The notes under the pieces are model-generated. The model made no database searches and was not told where the DNA came from. It worked only from the letters and a program-made list of their open reading frames with translations. Shown piece by piece: positions 22,701 through 35,500 of a DNA stretch of 64,000 nt. A program made the position numbers and the translations under genes. Position 1 is the first letter of the stretch; every line of letters starts with the position of its first letter. The DNA comes from Excoecaria cochinchinensis (taxonomy: Eukaryota; Streptophyta; Magnoliopsida; Malpighiales; Euphorbiaceae): assembly GCA_947683425.1 (NCBI GenBank), contig CANTUQ010000007.1, forward strand, positions 4,588,001-4,652,000, read 5' to 3'.

Positions 22701-25700
22701 TAAGGATTCTGATTCAAGAAGTGCAGGCGGCAAGTGAGGCTAGGATCGCCGCAAGTGAGGCTAGGGCTGCCGAAACAGAAAATCGGTTGGGAAGACAGAT
22801 GCAAGAGCTGTCGCTACAGTTCAAGGAATTGATGAAGGGTCTTCAGCGAGGGTGGCATGCGGAATCAGAGGCCACAGCAAGTCATCATCCACCACCAGTT
22901 CGCAACCCAAACGCGACTCATACGGGCAATTTAGCCCATCCAAACGGTGCTGCAGGTAGTGGAGGAATGGTACCCCGTTATACGAAGCTGGATTTTCCCA
23001 CTTATGATGGCACAAACGATCCCCTGATCTGGATTCACCGGTGCGAGCAATTCTTCGCCAACCAGCGTACTGCAGAGATTGACAAGGTAGGGCTGGCAGC
23101 GTTCCATCTTCTTGGGGAGGCACAATTATGGTATCACCAGCTACAATCTGAGCGGCCAACAGTCAATTGGATAGGGTTCAAGGAGTATTGCTCACTTCGT
23201 TTTGGACCTCCGGCACGTGGCAACCCGTTAGGGGAACTGGTCAATCTGAAACAGACAGGGTCAGTGGAGGATTATCAGCGACAATTTCAAGAACGCTTGG
23301 CGCGCGCTACTAAATTTGTCATAGTGGAGCAACATGTCAATTTATTCACTGCTGGGCTGTCCGACTCTATTCGGTTGGATGTGGAACTTCATGCACCACC
23401 TGATTTAGCCAACGCCATGAATTTAGCTAGAGCTTTTGAGGCAAAACATAAAGCATTGCGCGAACTGCCACCAAAACGAGGAACGGCATGGCAGGACAGC
23501 CGTGGCTTCAATTCACCTCACATGCCACCAGCAAGAATTAATAGCCATAAACCGGACAGCAAAATTGTAAGTACTCCTCCACCTTACTTTAAGAAACTGA
23601 CGAGAGCTGAAATGGCAGATAGGAGGGTCCGAGGGCTTTGTTATAATTGCGACGAGCCATATTCCATGAATCATCAGTGCAAAAAGCTTTTTTGGTTAGA
23701 GTTGGATGAGTTGAATGAGGAAGAACCGGAGCATGGGGATGGGGTAGAACCAGAAATTTCCCTCAATGCCATAACGGGGCAAAGAGGAGCAACCACAATG
23801 CAAGTCGGGGCTCTCATTCAGAACCTACCTTTGCGAGGGCTAGTGGATTCAGGGAGTACCCACAATTTCATCAGTTCAACAGCAGCCCACTCTCTTCAAA
23901 TACAAGTGCAGCCCAAGTCAGGAACTACTGTGTCAGTGGCAAATGGGGACAACATGAGCAGCCCGGGTGTGTGCCGACGGGTTGTTTTTGCAATTGAGGG
24001 TAATAATTTTTCTGCTGATTTCTTTGTGCTTCCTTTGGCTGGCTTCGACATGGTATTGGGCATTCAATGGCTGAAATCATTAGGGCCCATTCTTTGGGAC
24101 TTTGTCTCTCTAACTATGTCTTTTGATGTTGGTGGGAAACGGCTTACTCTTCATGGGCTACACAACTCCGCTCACCTTCAGTTACATGCTCTCCAAACTA
24201 CCGATCCTCACAATGACCAGCTTGGTCACTTATTGTCCGAATTTACTGATTTATTTCAAGAGCCAACAGGGCTGCCCCCACTTCGCCAATGTGATCATCG
24301 CATATGTCTTGAGCCAGGCTCGGGTCCAGTGGTAGTAAGACCATACCGTTATCCACATGTTCAAAAAGATGAAATTGAACACCAATGTGCACAAATGTTA
24401 CAACAAGGGATCATCCGACCAAGTCGATCTCCCTTCTCTTCACCGGTACTTTTGGTTAAGAAGCATGATGGGTCTTGGAGATTTTGTGTCGACTACCGTG
24501 AGCTGAATGCCAAAACAGTGAAGGATAAGTTCCCCATTCCAGTAGTTGATGAGTTACTGGACGAGTTACATGGGTCTCAATTCTTCACCAAGTTGGATTT
24601 GAAATCAGGCTATCATCAGGTGCGAATGTATTCGTTAGATGTTGAAAAGACAGCCTTTCGCACACATCACGGGCACTTCGAATTCTTGGTTATGCCCTTC
24701 GGGTTGTCCAATGCTCCCTCTACTTTTCAAGCTCTTATGAATGAGGTATTTCGTTCCCATTTGCGTAAATTCATCTTGGTTTTCTTTGACGATATACTGA
24801 TTTACAGCCGCACTTGGGATGACCATTTGTCACATTTGCAAATCGCATTTGAATTGTTGCGTGCTCATCAATTGTATCTCAAGAAATCTAAATGCTCATT
24901 CGGGGAGGTGCAAGTTTCTTATCTGGGCCATGTCATTTCGGCTTCCGGGGTGTCGGTGGATAATAGTAAAATTCAAGCCATCATTGATTGGCCACAACCT
25001 CAGTCAGTTACTGCATTGCGAGGATTTTTGGGCTTAACGGGGTATTATCGCAAATTTATCAAGGATTATGGGCCGTTGGCATCTCCTCTCACGAGTATGT
25101 TGAAGCGAAACTCATTTCAGTGGACTGAGGCAGCTATGCAGTCCTTTACGAAGCTCAAACAGGCACTTGCCACAGCTCCGGTTTTACAATTGCCCAACTT
25201 TGAGGCACGATTTATTGTGGAATGTGATGCGTCTGATGCTGGTATTGGGGCTGTCCTTTAGCAAAACAGCCATCACATTGCATTTTTCAGCCGCCAATTG
25301 GCCCCCCGCCATCATAAACTAGCTGCATATGAAAGGGAGCTGATCGGGTTGGCCAAAGCTGTGAAACATTGGCGGCCATACTTATGGGGTCGGCGCTTTC
25401 TTATTCGTACAGACCACTACAGCTTGAAGTTCTTGCTTGACCAACGCATAACCACTTCTCCTCAACAACATTGGATGAGCAAGCTGTTGGGTTTTGATTT
25501 TGAGGTAGAATATCGCGCGGGCCAGTTCAACAAAGTTGCTGATGCCTTGTCCCGCTGCTTCCAGGATGAACCCCAGTTGAATGCCATCAGTCAGCCCCGT
25601 CCCTTGTTTCTTGATGCTGTCCGAGCTGAACTGACCCATGATCCATCCTTACAGGAGCTATTTCGAAAGGTTGCAGATGGTGCGTTGACTGCTCCTTGGT

Positions 25701-28309
25701 CTATTCGTGATAATCTTCTTCTTTACAAGGACAAAATTTATTTGCTGGCATCTTCACCCATCATTGCCGCCATACTCTCCAGTTTCCATGATAGCACGCA
25801 TGAAGGGGTCCAAAAAACCTTGCACCGGATTCGTAGTGATTTTTATTGGAAGGGCATGAAATCTGCCATTGCTGAATATGTAGCTTCTTGTCCCACATGT
25901 CAGCGTCACAAGTCTGCACATCTAAGTCCTGCTGGTCTCCTTCAGCCATTGGCCCTTCCTTCGCAAATCTGGGCTGATATTTCCATGGATTTCGTCGATG
26001 GGCTGCCTAAGGCATGGGGAAAGTCAGTCTTGTTTGTCGTGGTGGATCGTTTCTCAAAATACGCACACTTCATTCCTATGGCTCACCCTTATACTGCTTA
26101 TCGGGTTGCCCAAATATTTTTTGAGCACATTGTTCGTTTACATGGCATTCCGGAATCCATTACTTCTGATCGAGATGCGGTGTTCACAAGTATTTTTTGG
26201 AAGGAACTTTTCCGTTTGAGTGGCACTAAACTTGCATTTTCTTCAGCTTACCACCCACAGTCCGATGGACAAACTGAAGTTGTCAACCGCACCATTGAGA
26301 TGTACTTGAGATGCTTTGTGGGGGACCATCCAAAGTCTTGGGTTGATTGGTTGCCATGGGCTGAATATTGCTATAATACTTCCTTTCATTCATCTCTACA
26401 AGACACTCCTTTCCGTGTGGTGTATGGGCGTGATCCTCCTCATTTGTTATCATATATTGCTGGTTCCTCTCGTGTTGAGGCAGTTGATCAAGCTTTGGCA
26501 AACCGTGACTTGGAACTTCTTCAGATTAAAGGGCAGTTGCAGAAAGCTCAAGCTCGTATGAAGGAATATTATGACAAGGGGCATCGTGATGTAGAATTTC
26601 AGGTGGGCGATCTGGTTTGGTTACGTTTAAAGCCTTATCGTCAGAGGTCGATTTCGGGTTCCCAACGTCACAAGTTTATTCCCAAGTTCTATGGCCCTTT
26701 TGTCATTTTGCAGCGTATTGGGTCCGTAGCTTATAAACTTCAACTCCCTGCTGATTCTAAGCTCCACAATGTATTCCATGTTTCTCTTTTGAAACCGTTT
26801 AAGGGGGATCCACCTTCATCGGTTCCGTCGCTGCCTCCAGTTGACAATGGCCATGTGATTCCCACTCCTGCTGAGATAATTCGTGCCCGTTTAAATCGTG
26901 GCACTTGGGAGCTGTTGGTACGTTGGACAGGTGCATCTGCAGCTGATTCTACTTGGGAAACTCTTGATCATTTCCGCCAGGCATATCCGACTTTTGAGCT
27001 TGCGGACAAGCTCTTTCTTGAGGGGGAGGGTGATGTTACGGACTCATTTGTGGGCCGCGTGTATGTTAGGCGTGCCAATTAATTATTTGATTTATTTGCT
27101 TAATTGTTTGCTTTATTTATTTATTTCTTATTTAGGAGTTTGCTTAAATTTAGTTCCTAAATTATAGGTTTCCTATTTGTAATAAACTTGTCCTATTTAA
27201 AGGACGAGAGATTTAATAAAAAGAGAGGAAGAATTTTATAGTTAACCTAGAGATTGGAGCTCTCTCTTAACGAGGTCCAAGGTTTCAGTCTCCCTTTGAC
27301 GAGCTGATAAATTATTCAAAATAGGTCGAAGAAATAATAACAAGGGTAAGGGACAGTTAGTGGGGTTAGATTTTTCAGTTAATCGCCCTGTGACAAGATC
27401 CTTGGCTAAGGAACATAACACATTGTGCTGCTGGGGTTGTGATCCTTTGTGGACAAAATCCAAAGTCCTGTGGTTTTTAGGCAATGAAATGAAATTCTAT
27501 GAGCATGGGGTTATTTGGGTATAAGCTTTGTGGTCGTGTGTATAATCAACACAAGAAATGCATGTAATAACAGTTTTTTAGCTTTATATTTGTTCTTGTA
27601 GCAATATCTCATAGTATTGCTGATTTTGATAATCAAAGAGTATTAAAGTTATGATTGCAACTTCTTTACTTGAAATATAATGATTGCTGTGGATCATGAT
27701 TCTGTAGGTTTGCACTTATGATAGTAGACAGTGCCACTGCCCTATACAGAACAGATTTTTCTGGAAGGGGAGAACTTTCTGCTCGGCAAATGCATCTAGC
27801 CAAGTTTCTGAGGAGCCTTCAGAAGTTGGCAGATGAGGTGACCAAGAACTTATATATTGATATTCATTAATATTTGTGAAGACCTAGAGCATATTATTGA
27901 AAAGTGTTAGGTTACGTGCCATACCAGTACACGCATGTTTTATCTCCTCATCTAATTTAACCTTTTATTACAGTTTGGTGTGGCAGTTGTCATCACGAAC
28001 CAAGTAGTTGCGCAAGTAGATGGTTCTGCTATTTTTGCTGGGCCTCAAATAAAGCCTATTGGTGGCAATATAATGGCTCATGCTTCCACGACGAGGTAAT
28101 TTATTTTTTTGCCTTTTCTCTGTTTGGATACATATGGGACTACATAGTTGGAGAGTGTTTAACTTGTAGCTGTACGCTGTGATAGGCTTGCTGTGAGGAA
28201 GGGTAGAGGGGAGGAGCGCATTTGTAAAGTGATAAGTTCTCCATGTTTAGCTGAAGCAGAAGCACGGTTTCAGATTTGTGGTGAAGGCGTAACTGATGTA
28301 AAGGACTGA
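19702..28309 (+). CDS. RAD51: DNA repair recombinase RAD51
   Basis: Nine coding exons: 19702-19785, 20886-21030, 21126-21236, 21354-21445, 21708-21802, 21885-21998, 27708-27837, 27974-28095, 28186-28309. They join without frame breaks to 338 aa, close to the roughly 340 of plant RAD51. The protein forms nuclear filaments on single-stranded DNA and drives strand exchange in homologous recombination and meiosis. N-terminal QHGPFPVEQLQ and the helix-hairpin-helix region (about 30-80, LLQIKGISEAKVDKI) are followed by Walker A GEFRSGKT (126-133), Walker B LMIVD (217-221) and the L2 region (VDGSAIFAGPQIKPIGGN). The C-terminus is GVTDVKD. Introns 2 and 3 start with GC instead of GT (21031 and 21237). 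Frame and family conservation force both. Intron 6 (21999-27707) is swollen from about 546 nt to 5.7 kb by a same-strand LTR retrotransposon, which could supply a premature polyadenylation site. Confidence 0.95.
22258..22262. repeat. Target-site duplication CATTG, left
   Basis: The same 5-mer occurs at 27421-27425 right after the 3' LTR; 5 bp is the usual length for Ty3/gypsy integration. Confidence 0.93.
22263..22649 (+). repeat. 5' LTR (387 bp) of the gypsy element
   Basis: Starts TGTTACGG and ends ACATAACA (TG...CA). It contains a TATA-like TATTTAA at 22423-22429 inside a small palindrome GTCC...GGAC, and AATAAAA shortly after. It differs from the 3' LTR at a single position (GTGGGATTAG here, GTGGGGTTAG there). 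Confidence 0.96.
22653..22664 (+). other. Primer binding site (initiator tRNA-Met)
   Basis: TGGTATCAGAGC three bases after the 5' LTR, complementary to the 3' end of plant initiator methionine tRNA, the standard primer of many plant LTR elements. Confidence 0.93.
22673..27082 (+). pseudogene. gag-pol polyprotein with one in-frame stop
   Basis: One reading frame of 1470 codons from ATG 22673 (MGESQSEERL), broken only by TAG at 25259-25261 (codon 863). Domains by residue: retrotransposon gag about 100-280; zinc-knuckle-like CYNCDEPYSMNHQC about 322; aspartic protease LVDSGSTHNF about 391; reverse transcriptase with FFDDILIYS about 703; RNase H (ECDASDAGIG), in which the stop falls right after GAVL; integrase with HHCC zinc motif about 1040 and a D-D-35-E core (SITSDRD ... 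QTEVVNR, about 1165-1201); GPF/Y motif; and a C-terminal chromodomain (LLVRWTGASAADSTWE). The frame continues 49 bp into the 3' LTR before TAA at 27080. The stop truncates RNase H and removes the integrase unless it is read through. Confidence 0.93.
27020..27030 (+). other. Polypurine tract
   Basis: GAGGGGGAGGG three bases before the 3' LTR, the plus-strand primer site. It lies inside the gag-pol frame. Confidence 0.9.
27034..27420 (+). repeat. 3' LTR (387 bp) of the gypsy element
   Basis: Same length and ends as the 5' LTR, with one substitution. Followed by the target duplication CATTG at 27421-27425. Confidence 0.96.
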
Positions 28310-29041
28310 CTCTTGAAATTTTTTTGGGAAGTTGTATTCATCAACATGCATCTTTTGATCGTATCAATTTTCTTAATATGCAAACAAAAGATGCACTATA
28401 ATTGCTTGTTCCGTATTGAAATGAAAGGTTTTTTTTTTTTTATGTTTTTCTTACTTGTAATGTTTGGCATATTGCATTTATAATGCATGAAATTGTTCAA
28501 AGTTTCTTCTAATTGCAATTCCTCGTTCTCTATTTGATCAATTATTTAATTTGGCTATTCAGTTGGATTGCTAATTTTGAGAAAGTTTGGTTATTTTGAT
28601 TAATTCATCAAATGCAAAAACCGTAAAAAAACCTAAATAGAACAAATTTTATAAAAAATTTAAATTTTCTAAATTTTATTTCAATATTAATATTGATATT
28701 TTTATATTTTTTCTCAATTAAATTTTATTTTTTATTATAAAATTCAAATCATATACTACAATTATATTTTTTATTTTTTTTTAAGAATCAAATTTGAGAT
28801 CTCATGATCATAAAACAATACATTAAGAAAAAGTTTGTTGGTTTAGGTATTATTTTATTTCATTTTATTTCTGGAAAGTTCTTAATCCATGAATTTTCTA
28901 TCGACTTAATTCATGAAAATTTCATAAACTCATTTAGGCATGTGTTTGCCGGGAATAATAAAGGTTATGATAAAGAAGATGAAAAGGGGTATGAAATTAA
29001 AATTAAATGTTAATTAAGGCAGTGATTAAAGTTAAACTTAC
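28310..29041. other. RAD51 3' UTR and AT-rich spacer
   Basis: Includes a T run near 28430-28441 and simple AT-rich DNA. No gene is recognised. Confidence 0.6.
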
Positions 29042-29287
29042 TTGATGAAGTACTCAGAGATAGAACCAGAACCAATCCTTCCAAAAAATCCCCAAATGAA
29101 TATCGAAACGTCGGCGTATCCAAGAGCCAAACCTGTCTGACCCATATTGTTCATCACAGCCAAACCCGTACCTACTCCACAAAGAAACTAAACAAACAGA
29201 ATCCAAAAATCCTTCGTCCTCAATGCTTCCAAAATCGTGTGTTCTTCACCAATCACCGGCTTTCTAAAAAAAACTTCATCTAGGTGA
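29042..29287 (-). pseudogene. Fragment of an MFS / nodulin-like transporter gene
   Basis: Minus-strand translation gives GEEHTILEALRTKDFWILF, an in-frame TAG, FLCGVGTGLAVMNNMGQ, GLALGYADVSIF and IWGFFGRIGSGSISEYFIK. This is the second-half core of plant nodulin-like (NFD4-type) major facilitator transporters. Besides the stop, a few residues between SIF and IWG are missing compared with the family. The block ends at a donor-like AA|GTAAGT, so it is a relic of one exon end. No other exons are visible around it. It lies in the spacer between RAD51 and COG3. Confidence 0.75.
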
Positions 29288-29563
29288 CGTGAAATCAACA
29301 TTAATACTTTTTAATTTTTATATTTAATAATCTGGATATCTTCCAAACCGATCCATTTAATATGCCATGCCTGGATCTAATTAACGCAAGTGAGTTCTTT
29401 TATTTGTTTTTTCCGTTCATATTCATGCGAGATACGACGCCGTTTTAGTTATATTAGCAGTACCATTTAGGTGACGTGATTTTTCTATTAACTGGTCTAA
29501 CCGTTGGCGAGTTTGATAAGTAGGAGGTGGAAGACGCCTGTGTTTCCCTCTCGATTAACAGAA

Positions 29564-32500
29564 ATGGCAACCAAAGCAACTCCTCCCAATCTTCACAAAT
29601 CTGTAGCCATATCCAAAGGTTACAACTTCGCTTCTACTTGGGAACAGGTTTCTCTTCTTCTTCTACACTCTCTATGCCTTTTTCTGTTTAACATCTATGA
29701 TTTTTGATTGCTTACTCTTCCTATCAACTTTCTTAACTCCATAATTCGATGCCAATTGAACATACCTAATATCTAAAACGCTAGATCTGGTCTATCAATC
29801 TCCACATCTTACTCTATTCAATTTTGTTTTCTTTCCCCTTAATTTCACATTTCGTTGATGAGCCTGATCTATTCGATGATCAATTACTTACAGCTTCTTG
29901 TATCTTTTCACTCTATTCTCTTTCGATTTTGCTTTGCAGAATGCGCCTTTGACGGAGCAACAGCAATCAGCAATCGTGGCCTTGTCTCATGCCGTCGCCG
30001 AGCGACCTTATCCTAACAATTTGGTTAGACTTCAGATGCCTAATTTTTTAATCTTGAACTTATGATGTTTTAATTTTTATCTAAATAGTAATTGGTGGTG
30101 TCTCTTATTTAGGCACAAGATCATATCTCCAGACAGGATACTGCTGGCTTGACTGTTTCCACCAAGGATCGCTCTTTTGAAGATTCTCAAGCGATTCAAG
30201 CTGTTTTAGTTAATACGAATCAGGTGAGCTCTTTATTCTAAGCTTCTGCCTCTTTGTTGAGGTTGATTCTAATGCAGGATTTTTTTTTTTTCATTTGGTA
30301 ACTTGTCAGATTGAAATGCCTGTGTATGTCACATGCTTGAATTTATGTGATTGCTTTGAATTTATATGCAGTTTTACAAATGGTTTACGGATCTGGAATC
30401 AGCCATGAAATCAGAGGTTTGTGGTGATTTCTGTGAAGCATTCTTGTTTTGGGGTTTTCAAGGTTCTATTATTATAAACTTCCTGATTTGTTTTCATAGA
30501 CAGAGGAGAAGTATCAGCATTATGTTAATACTTTGACGGAGCGCATACAGACATGTGATGGTATACTTCATCAAGTATGTTTGTCTTATTTCCACTTATC
30601 TGTGTTTTTTCTCCTGTTGGTAAACTCTACCACAGTTGTTTTTGTTTTGGACATTTGTAATTATATTTTTGTACTTCTGTTATCCAGGTGGATGAAACTC
30701 TAGAATTATTTAATGAACTACAGCTCCAACACCAAGCTGTAGCTACAAAGACCAAGACTCTTCACGATGCCTGTGACCGACTGGTGTGGTTTTCTTTTCT
30801 TTCTCTGTTCACCTTCTTAGTCTTCTATGAATGAGCTTTTGTTTTATTCCACAAATCACAGATTCTGGCCTTTAAAGTATAAAACATTAATGTAACTTTC
30901 TGACTCATTGAACACAATGAACTGCAAATTTCTCCTGTTTCTCTAATTTCCAGTTAGTATAATTTAAATTTGGAGATGATATTTTGGTTATGCCACTGCT
31001 AATGGTTCTCTCAAGGTTCTTTTAAAGAGCTATATTTGCTACTTTGTAACTTGAAATTCAATGAGTTGGCTTTGTCATTTTTTTTTCATTTGCAGTTGGT
31101 GGAGAAGCAAAGATTGATTGAGTTTGCTGATGCTCTTCGCAGTAAGCTCCACTACTTTGATGAATTGGAGAATGTAAGGTTTGAATGCTATCTTGCCTAG
31201 TTTTCTATTCTCTTAGCATGCTCACATGATTACGTAACATACACAAACTGAAATGGTAATGGCTTTATGCTCTTTTAATCAATTAATATAGAATTTCTTT
31301 GAAATTTTCTGCAAGACTTTGAATGGAAACCACAGAGTTCTTGAATTATAGCTGCGATAGTTATTGGACAGAAGCTGTTTATATTGATGATTCCACTATG
31401 TACTCAGTTGTTGTCATCTACCATACTGATTTCTATATCCACCTTTCTTATGGAGATGTTCATTTATGTTTTCTAGTGCTAGGAATGATTTTGTTTCTGT
31501 AATTTATTCACAATTTAATCGTTTGGTTTGTTTATGATGAATCTCTATGTATCCATGTTTACTGCCAAGTTTGGATTTTAGAAGCTCTCTCAGTAGCTCT
31601 GTGTTTTGATTTATTTGCATGCAATAAAAAGTTTCACAAATTGATGTTTGAATTAATAATTTTGAAATTAACTTAGTTTAATTGGCCATCTCTGTACAGA
31701 TTGCTACAAATTTTCATTCCGCAAAAGTCAATGCTGGAGCTGAGAACTTTCTTCCACTGCTTAAACGGCTTGATGAGTGCATATCGTAAGTAAATAACCA
31801 TTTGTTTCACGTAGTTAACTTAAGCCTATGATATTAGTGTCTGCAATTTATTGAATAATAATGGTTGTTGTCATTTTCTTGGGATAATATCATAGATTTC
31901 TTTCTTTTCTTCTTTTTCTTTATTTGAATATTGATTTTCTTGCCGCCACCTCAGATATGTCGAAAGCAATCCACAGTATGCAGAATCTAGTGTTTATTTG
32001 CTCAAATTTCGACAGCTTCAGGTGAGCTACTGATGCATGTAACTCCATAAGTTGTGTTGATTTTGGTACATGGATCATGAACATCAACATCATCCACGGG
32101 CACTTGTCATATAATGAGCCAGTTTTGTTCCAACTTCCAAAAAATTTTACCAAAATTGTTTTTTGACAGTCTCGGGCCTTGGGCATGATGCGTTCTCATG
32201 TGGTTTCTGTTCTGAAAGTTGCTTCTTCTCAGGTGAAGTGTACTAGTAAACAGAAAAGATCTATGAGCACTTTGATGCACATGCACCTGTTTTGCTCTGA
32301 GTCATGATCATTTCTGTGTTTCTTTCATCAGGTCCAGGCAGCAATAAGGAGTTCTGGTGGCAACAAGTCATCTGTTTCTGAGGGTGTAGAGGCGTCTGTT
32401 ATCTATATTCGATTTAAGGCAGCTGCAAGTGAGGTAATAACTAGGTTTTCTCTTCCTTTGGTTTTGGATACACAAAGTTCAATAACAGATTCTGTACTAG

Positions 32501-35500
32501 AGCAGAGTGATTATAGGAGTCTAAAAGAATAGGTAGAAAAATTATGTGAGTGAATTAATGATTTCTCACTTAATATCTGTAATGTGGAGGTAACTAACAA
32601 ATAAGTATTGCAGCTCAAGCCCATACTGGAGGAAATTGAAAGCAGATCATCTAGAAAAGAATATGCCCAACTCCTTGCAGATTGCCACAAGTTGTACTGT
32701 GAACAGCGGCTTTCATTGGTGAGTTTCAGTCAGTTGTGTTCTGCATAGCTCTGATCTTTTACTCTTCTGAGTTAACTGGCTGTAACAATATTCATATATG
32801 ATTCTGCTACCTAGGTGAAAGGCATGGTACTTCAACGAATATCTGAATTTGCCAAGAAAGAGTCGTTGCCATCCTTAACTAGATCTGGGTGCGCATATCT
32901 AATGGAGGTACTTTTACTGTCAGAAGAAATAACTTTTTATATGCCATGAGTGATGGATATCTGACTGAAATTTATTTGTGTATTTGCTTTGCTCTCATTG
33001 GTGAGGATAGGTTTAGTGATTGTATTGACCGTGTAGTATTCAAGCTGATTTTGATGGTCAAAATGGGAGACTGCAGCTGAAGAATAACTGTTGTTAGTTT
33101 AAAAATGCGTACAAGATTGACTATAACTTCTCAGTATTTGGCAAAGCCCTAAAAATTGACTGATAATAGAGCTACATAATTCCAAGTTATAATTCTTCTT
33201 TTTTTGTTTGTATTCTTTATTACGTATGCTTGTCCTATAGTACTTTTAATGCTATTAGGTCCTCATTCTTTGTGCTTTTAATCTTTACTTGTCTTAAACA
33301 TTTATGCTGTGGATAAGTAATGCTGTGATGCATGAAACTTATTTGCAACCATTTTACTTTACTCAACTCGTCTCAACTAAGCCTTTATTCTAACTTTATC
33401 AGGGCTGGTTTGCTTTTCTTTGCCATATCTTGTCCAGGGACATTAATCATTTGGCTTGACACAATTTGAATTGCAGGTTTGTCAGCTCGAGCACCAACTC
33501 TTTGATCACTTTTTTCCATCGTCAGAGGATATTTCTGGTTTGGCTCCATTGGTTGATCCTCTGTAAGTTTGTTCTAGCTTTCAACTTGTTTGGGTATTCA
33601 TTTTTTGTCTTTTGAACTTCTTTAATGTTGAACTTTTTAATGGGAGATTGCTAGGTTTACCCTTTGTTTGCATAATACTTTATTTGCAGGTCAACTTACT
33701 TGTATGATACACTGCGCCCAAAACTCATTCACGAAGCAAATATTGATCTTCTTTGCGAACTTGTTGATATACTTAAAGTTGAAGTCTTGGGAGAACAGCT
33801 TAGCAGGCGGAGTGAGTCTTTGGCAGGGCTACGTCCTACACTAGAAAGAATTTTGGCAGACGTTCATGAGCGATTGACCTTCCGTGCACGAACACATATC
33901 CGTGATGAGGTGTGCTTTCTCTTACAAGTGACTGTTGTTGGTTCTTCAAAAATTGTGTATACCTGCTCAGTGAATATCTATATAGGATCCCCTCTCTTTT
34001 ACCGTGAATGTAGGTGGAAAGTTGATTTCCTCCACATCAATGTGAAAGAGAGTTCATTAATTATCCAACCACAGCTATAATTTTCTGGCAAACTCAACAA
34101 TATATTATACTAAAATAGTAAAATTACTTTATTTTGCATATTAGGATTAATTTTTAGTACATCAGATCAGAAGATTAAAAACAGAAATACCAAAAGAAAA
34201 TTTCTGTTGGGAACCTAGGAATTCTGATTTATTAAAAAGTGAAGTGTCCCGTCCTTTGTTGGAATATCTGCTTTTTGCTTGACACTGTTCTTAGATATTG
34301 ACAACACTTATGGATGATTAAGAGGCATCAATTTAGATAAGTTTTAGGAATTCAAAGTATGGGTCTGGTATTACTATTTATCTAGTGAATTGGATAAATG
34401 GGCAAGAGTTCACAATAAATGGAGCTGATTTAATTATTTCTTTTGCAGATTGCTAATTTCATTCCTTCTGATGAAGACTTGGATTACCCTGCAAAGCTGG
34501 TGCAATCTGCTGATATGCAATCAGAAAATACTTCTGTAAGTTTTATTACTCTGCTTCATATTTTTTTAGTTCTCAGATTATAAATGGATTATTAAGCTTG
34601 CTAAATGCCCAGAAAGCATGGGCCTTTAATCTTGTTATGGGGTCTTTCTGGGATTTGTGCTCCATTTGCTTCCTGTGTTACGTGTTCTTTCTCCAACTTT
34701 ATAGCATTGATTATAGAATCTTCCAATGCCAGAATATGTAAATTGGCTTGACAATTGACCATCTAATTTTCCATATTTTAAAACCTTTGGATAAGTTGAG
34801 GCATGCTTGATGTAGCATGTTCCCATGAATTAATATGGGTGCCCTTATCCCAAGTTCCTTGCATGTTTTGCATTATCCTTTTTCCAGAGGTTGAGCTATA
34901 CCTAATCGGTGTCCATGGTATTGCCAACTGGTGGCACTTGGTCCTGTTTAATTTTCGCTAATAAATGGGAAAAAAAAAATCTTTGTCAGCATTGTTGTAA
35001 AATTATTTTTTATTTTTTTTTCTCATTCTGCAGTATGAGGAAACTCCAGAGATATTCAAAACTTGGTATCCTCCTCTGGAGAAAACTCTATCCTGCCTTT
35101 CAAAGCTGTATCGCTGTTTGGAATCATCTGTCTTCACTGGTTTAGCACAGGTATTTGGATCCTTGGACAATCACGCTTGCTCCCTTATGTCTTGTAAATT
35201 TTAGAATTAAATTGTTCTCTTTGTGGATTAATTGATTGACCCTTTTTAATTTCTTGGATTGTATCTCTATCAGGAAGCAGTGGAAGTATGCTCCCTTTCT
35301 ATCCAAGTGAGTATCTAGATCTTGATTGTTGATATTGTGGTGGTTAGGGGTGGCATTGGGGCGGGTACCCTCAAAATTTACCCTTCCTGTTACCAAACCT
35401 GTTTAATTTTATAACACCCATGCCGTCCCAAATCCATTTCAAATTCTGTGTGCATTAGTGGCATCATTCAATACCTTTTCTACAATTTGATATAGAAAGC

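Larger units (their letters stand above)
22263..27420 (+). mobile_element. Ty3/gypsy LTR retrotransposon, chromovirus type, in RAD51 intron 6
   Basis: A 5158-bp element with two 387-bp LTRs, primer binding site, gag-pol, polypurine tract and 5-bp TSD CATTG, all in order. The chromodomain after the integrase places it among chromoviruses (Metaviridae-type plant elements); the lineage within them was not determined. The LTRs differ at one of 387 positions, so insertion was recent. It lies in the sense orientation of RAD51. One in-frame TAG in the polyprotein suggests this copy cannot make full gag-pol by itself, although it may be mobilised in trans. Confidence 0.96.

Noticed and set aside
22821..23159. 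Minus-strand frames within the gypsy element
   Set aside because: Shadows of the intact gag-pol frame, with no family resemblance.
29504..29563. Upstream extension of COG3 (ASLISRRWKTPVFPSRLTE)
   Set aside because: No ATG opens this extension; the ATG at 29564 matches the family start.
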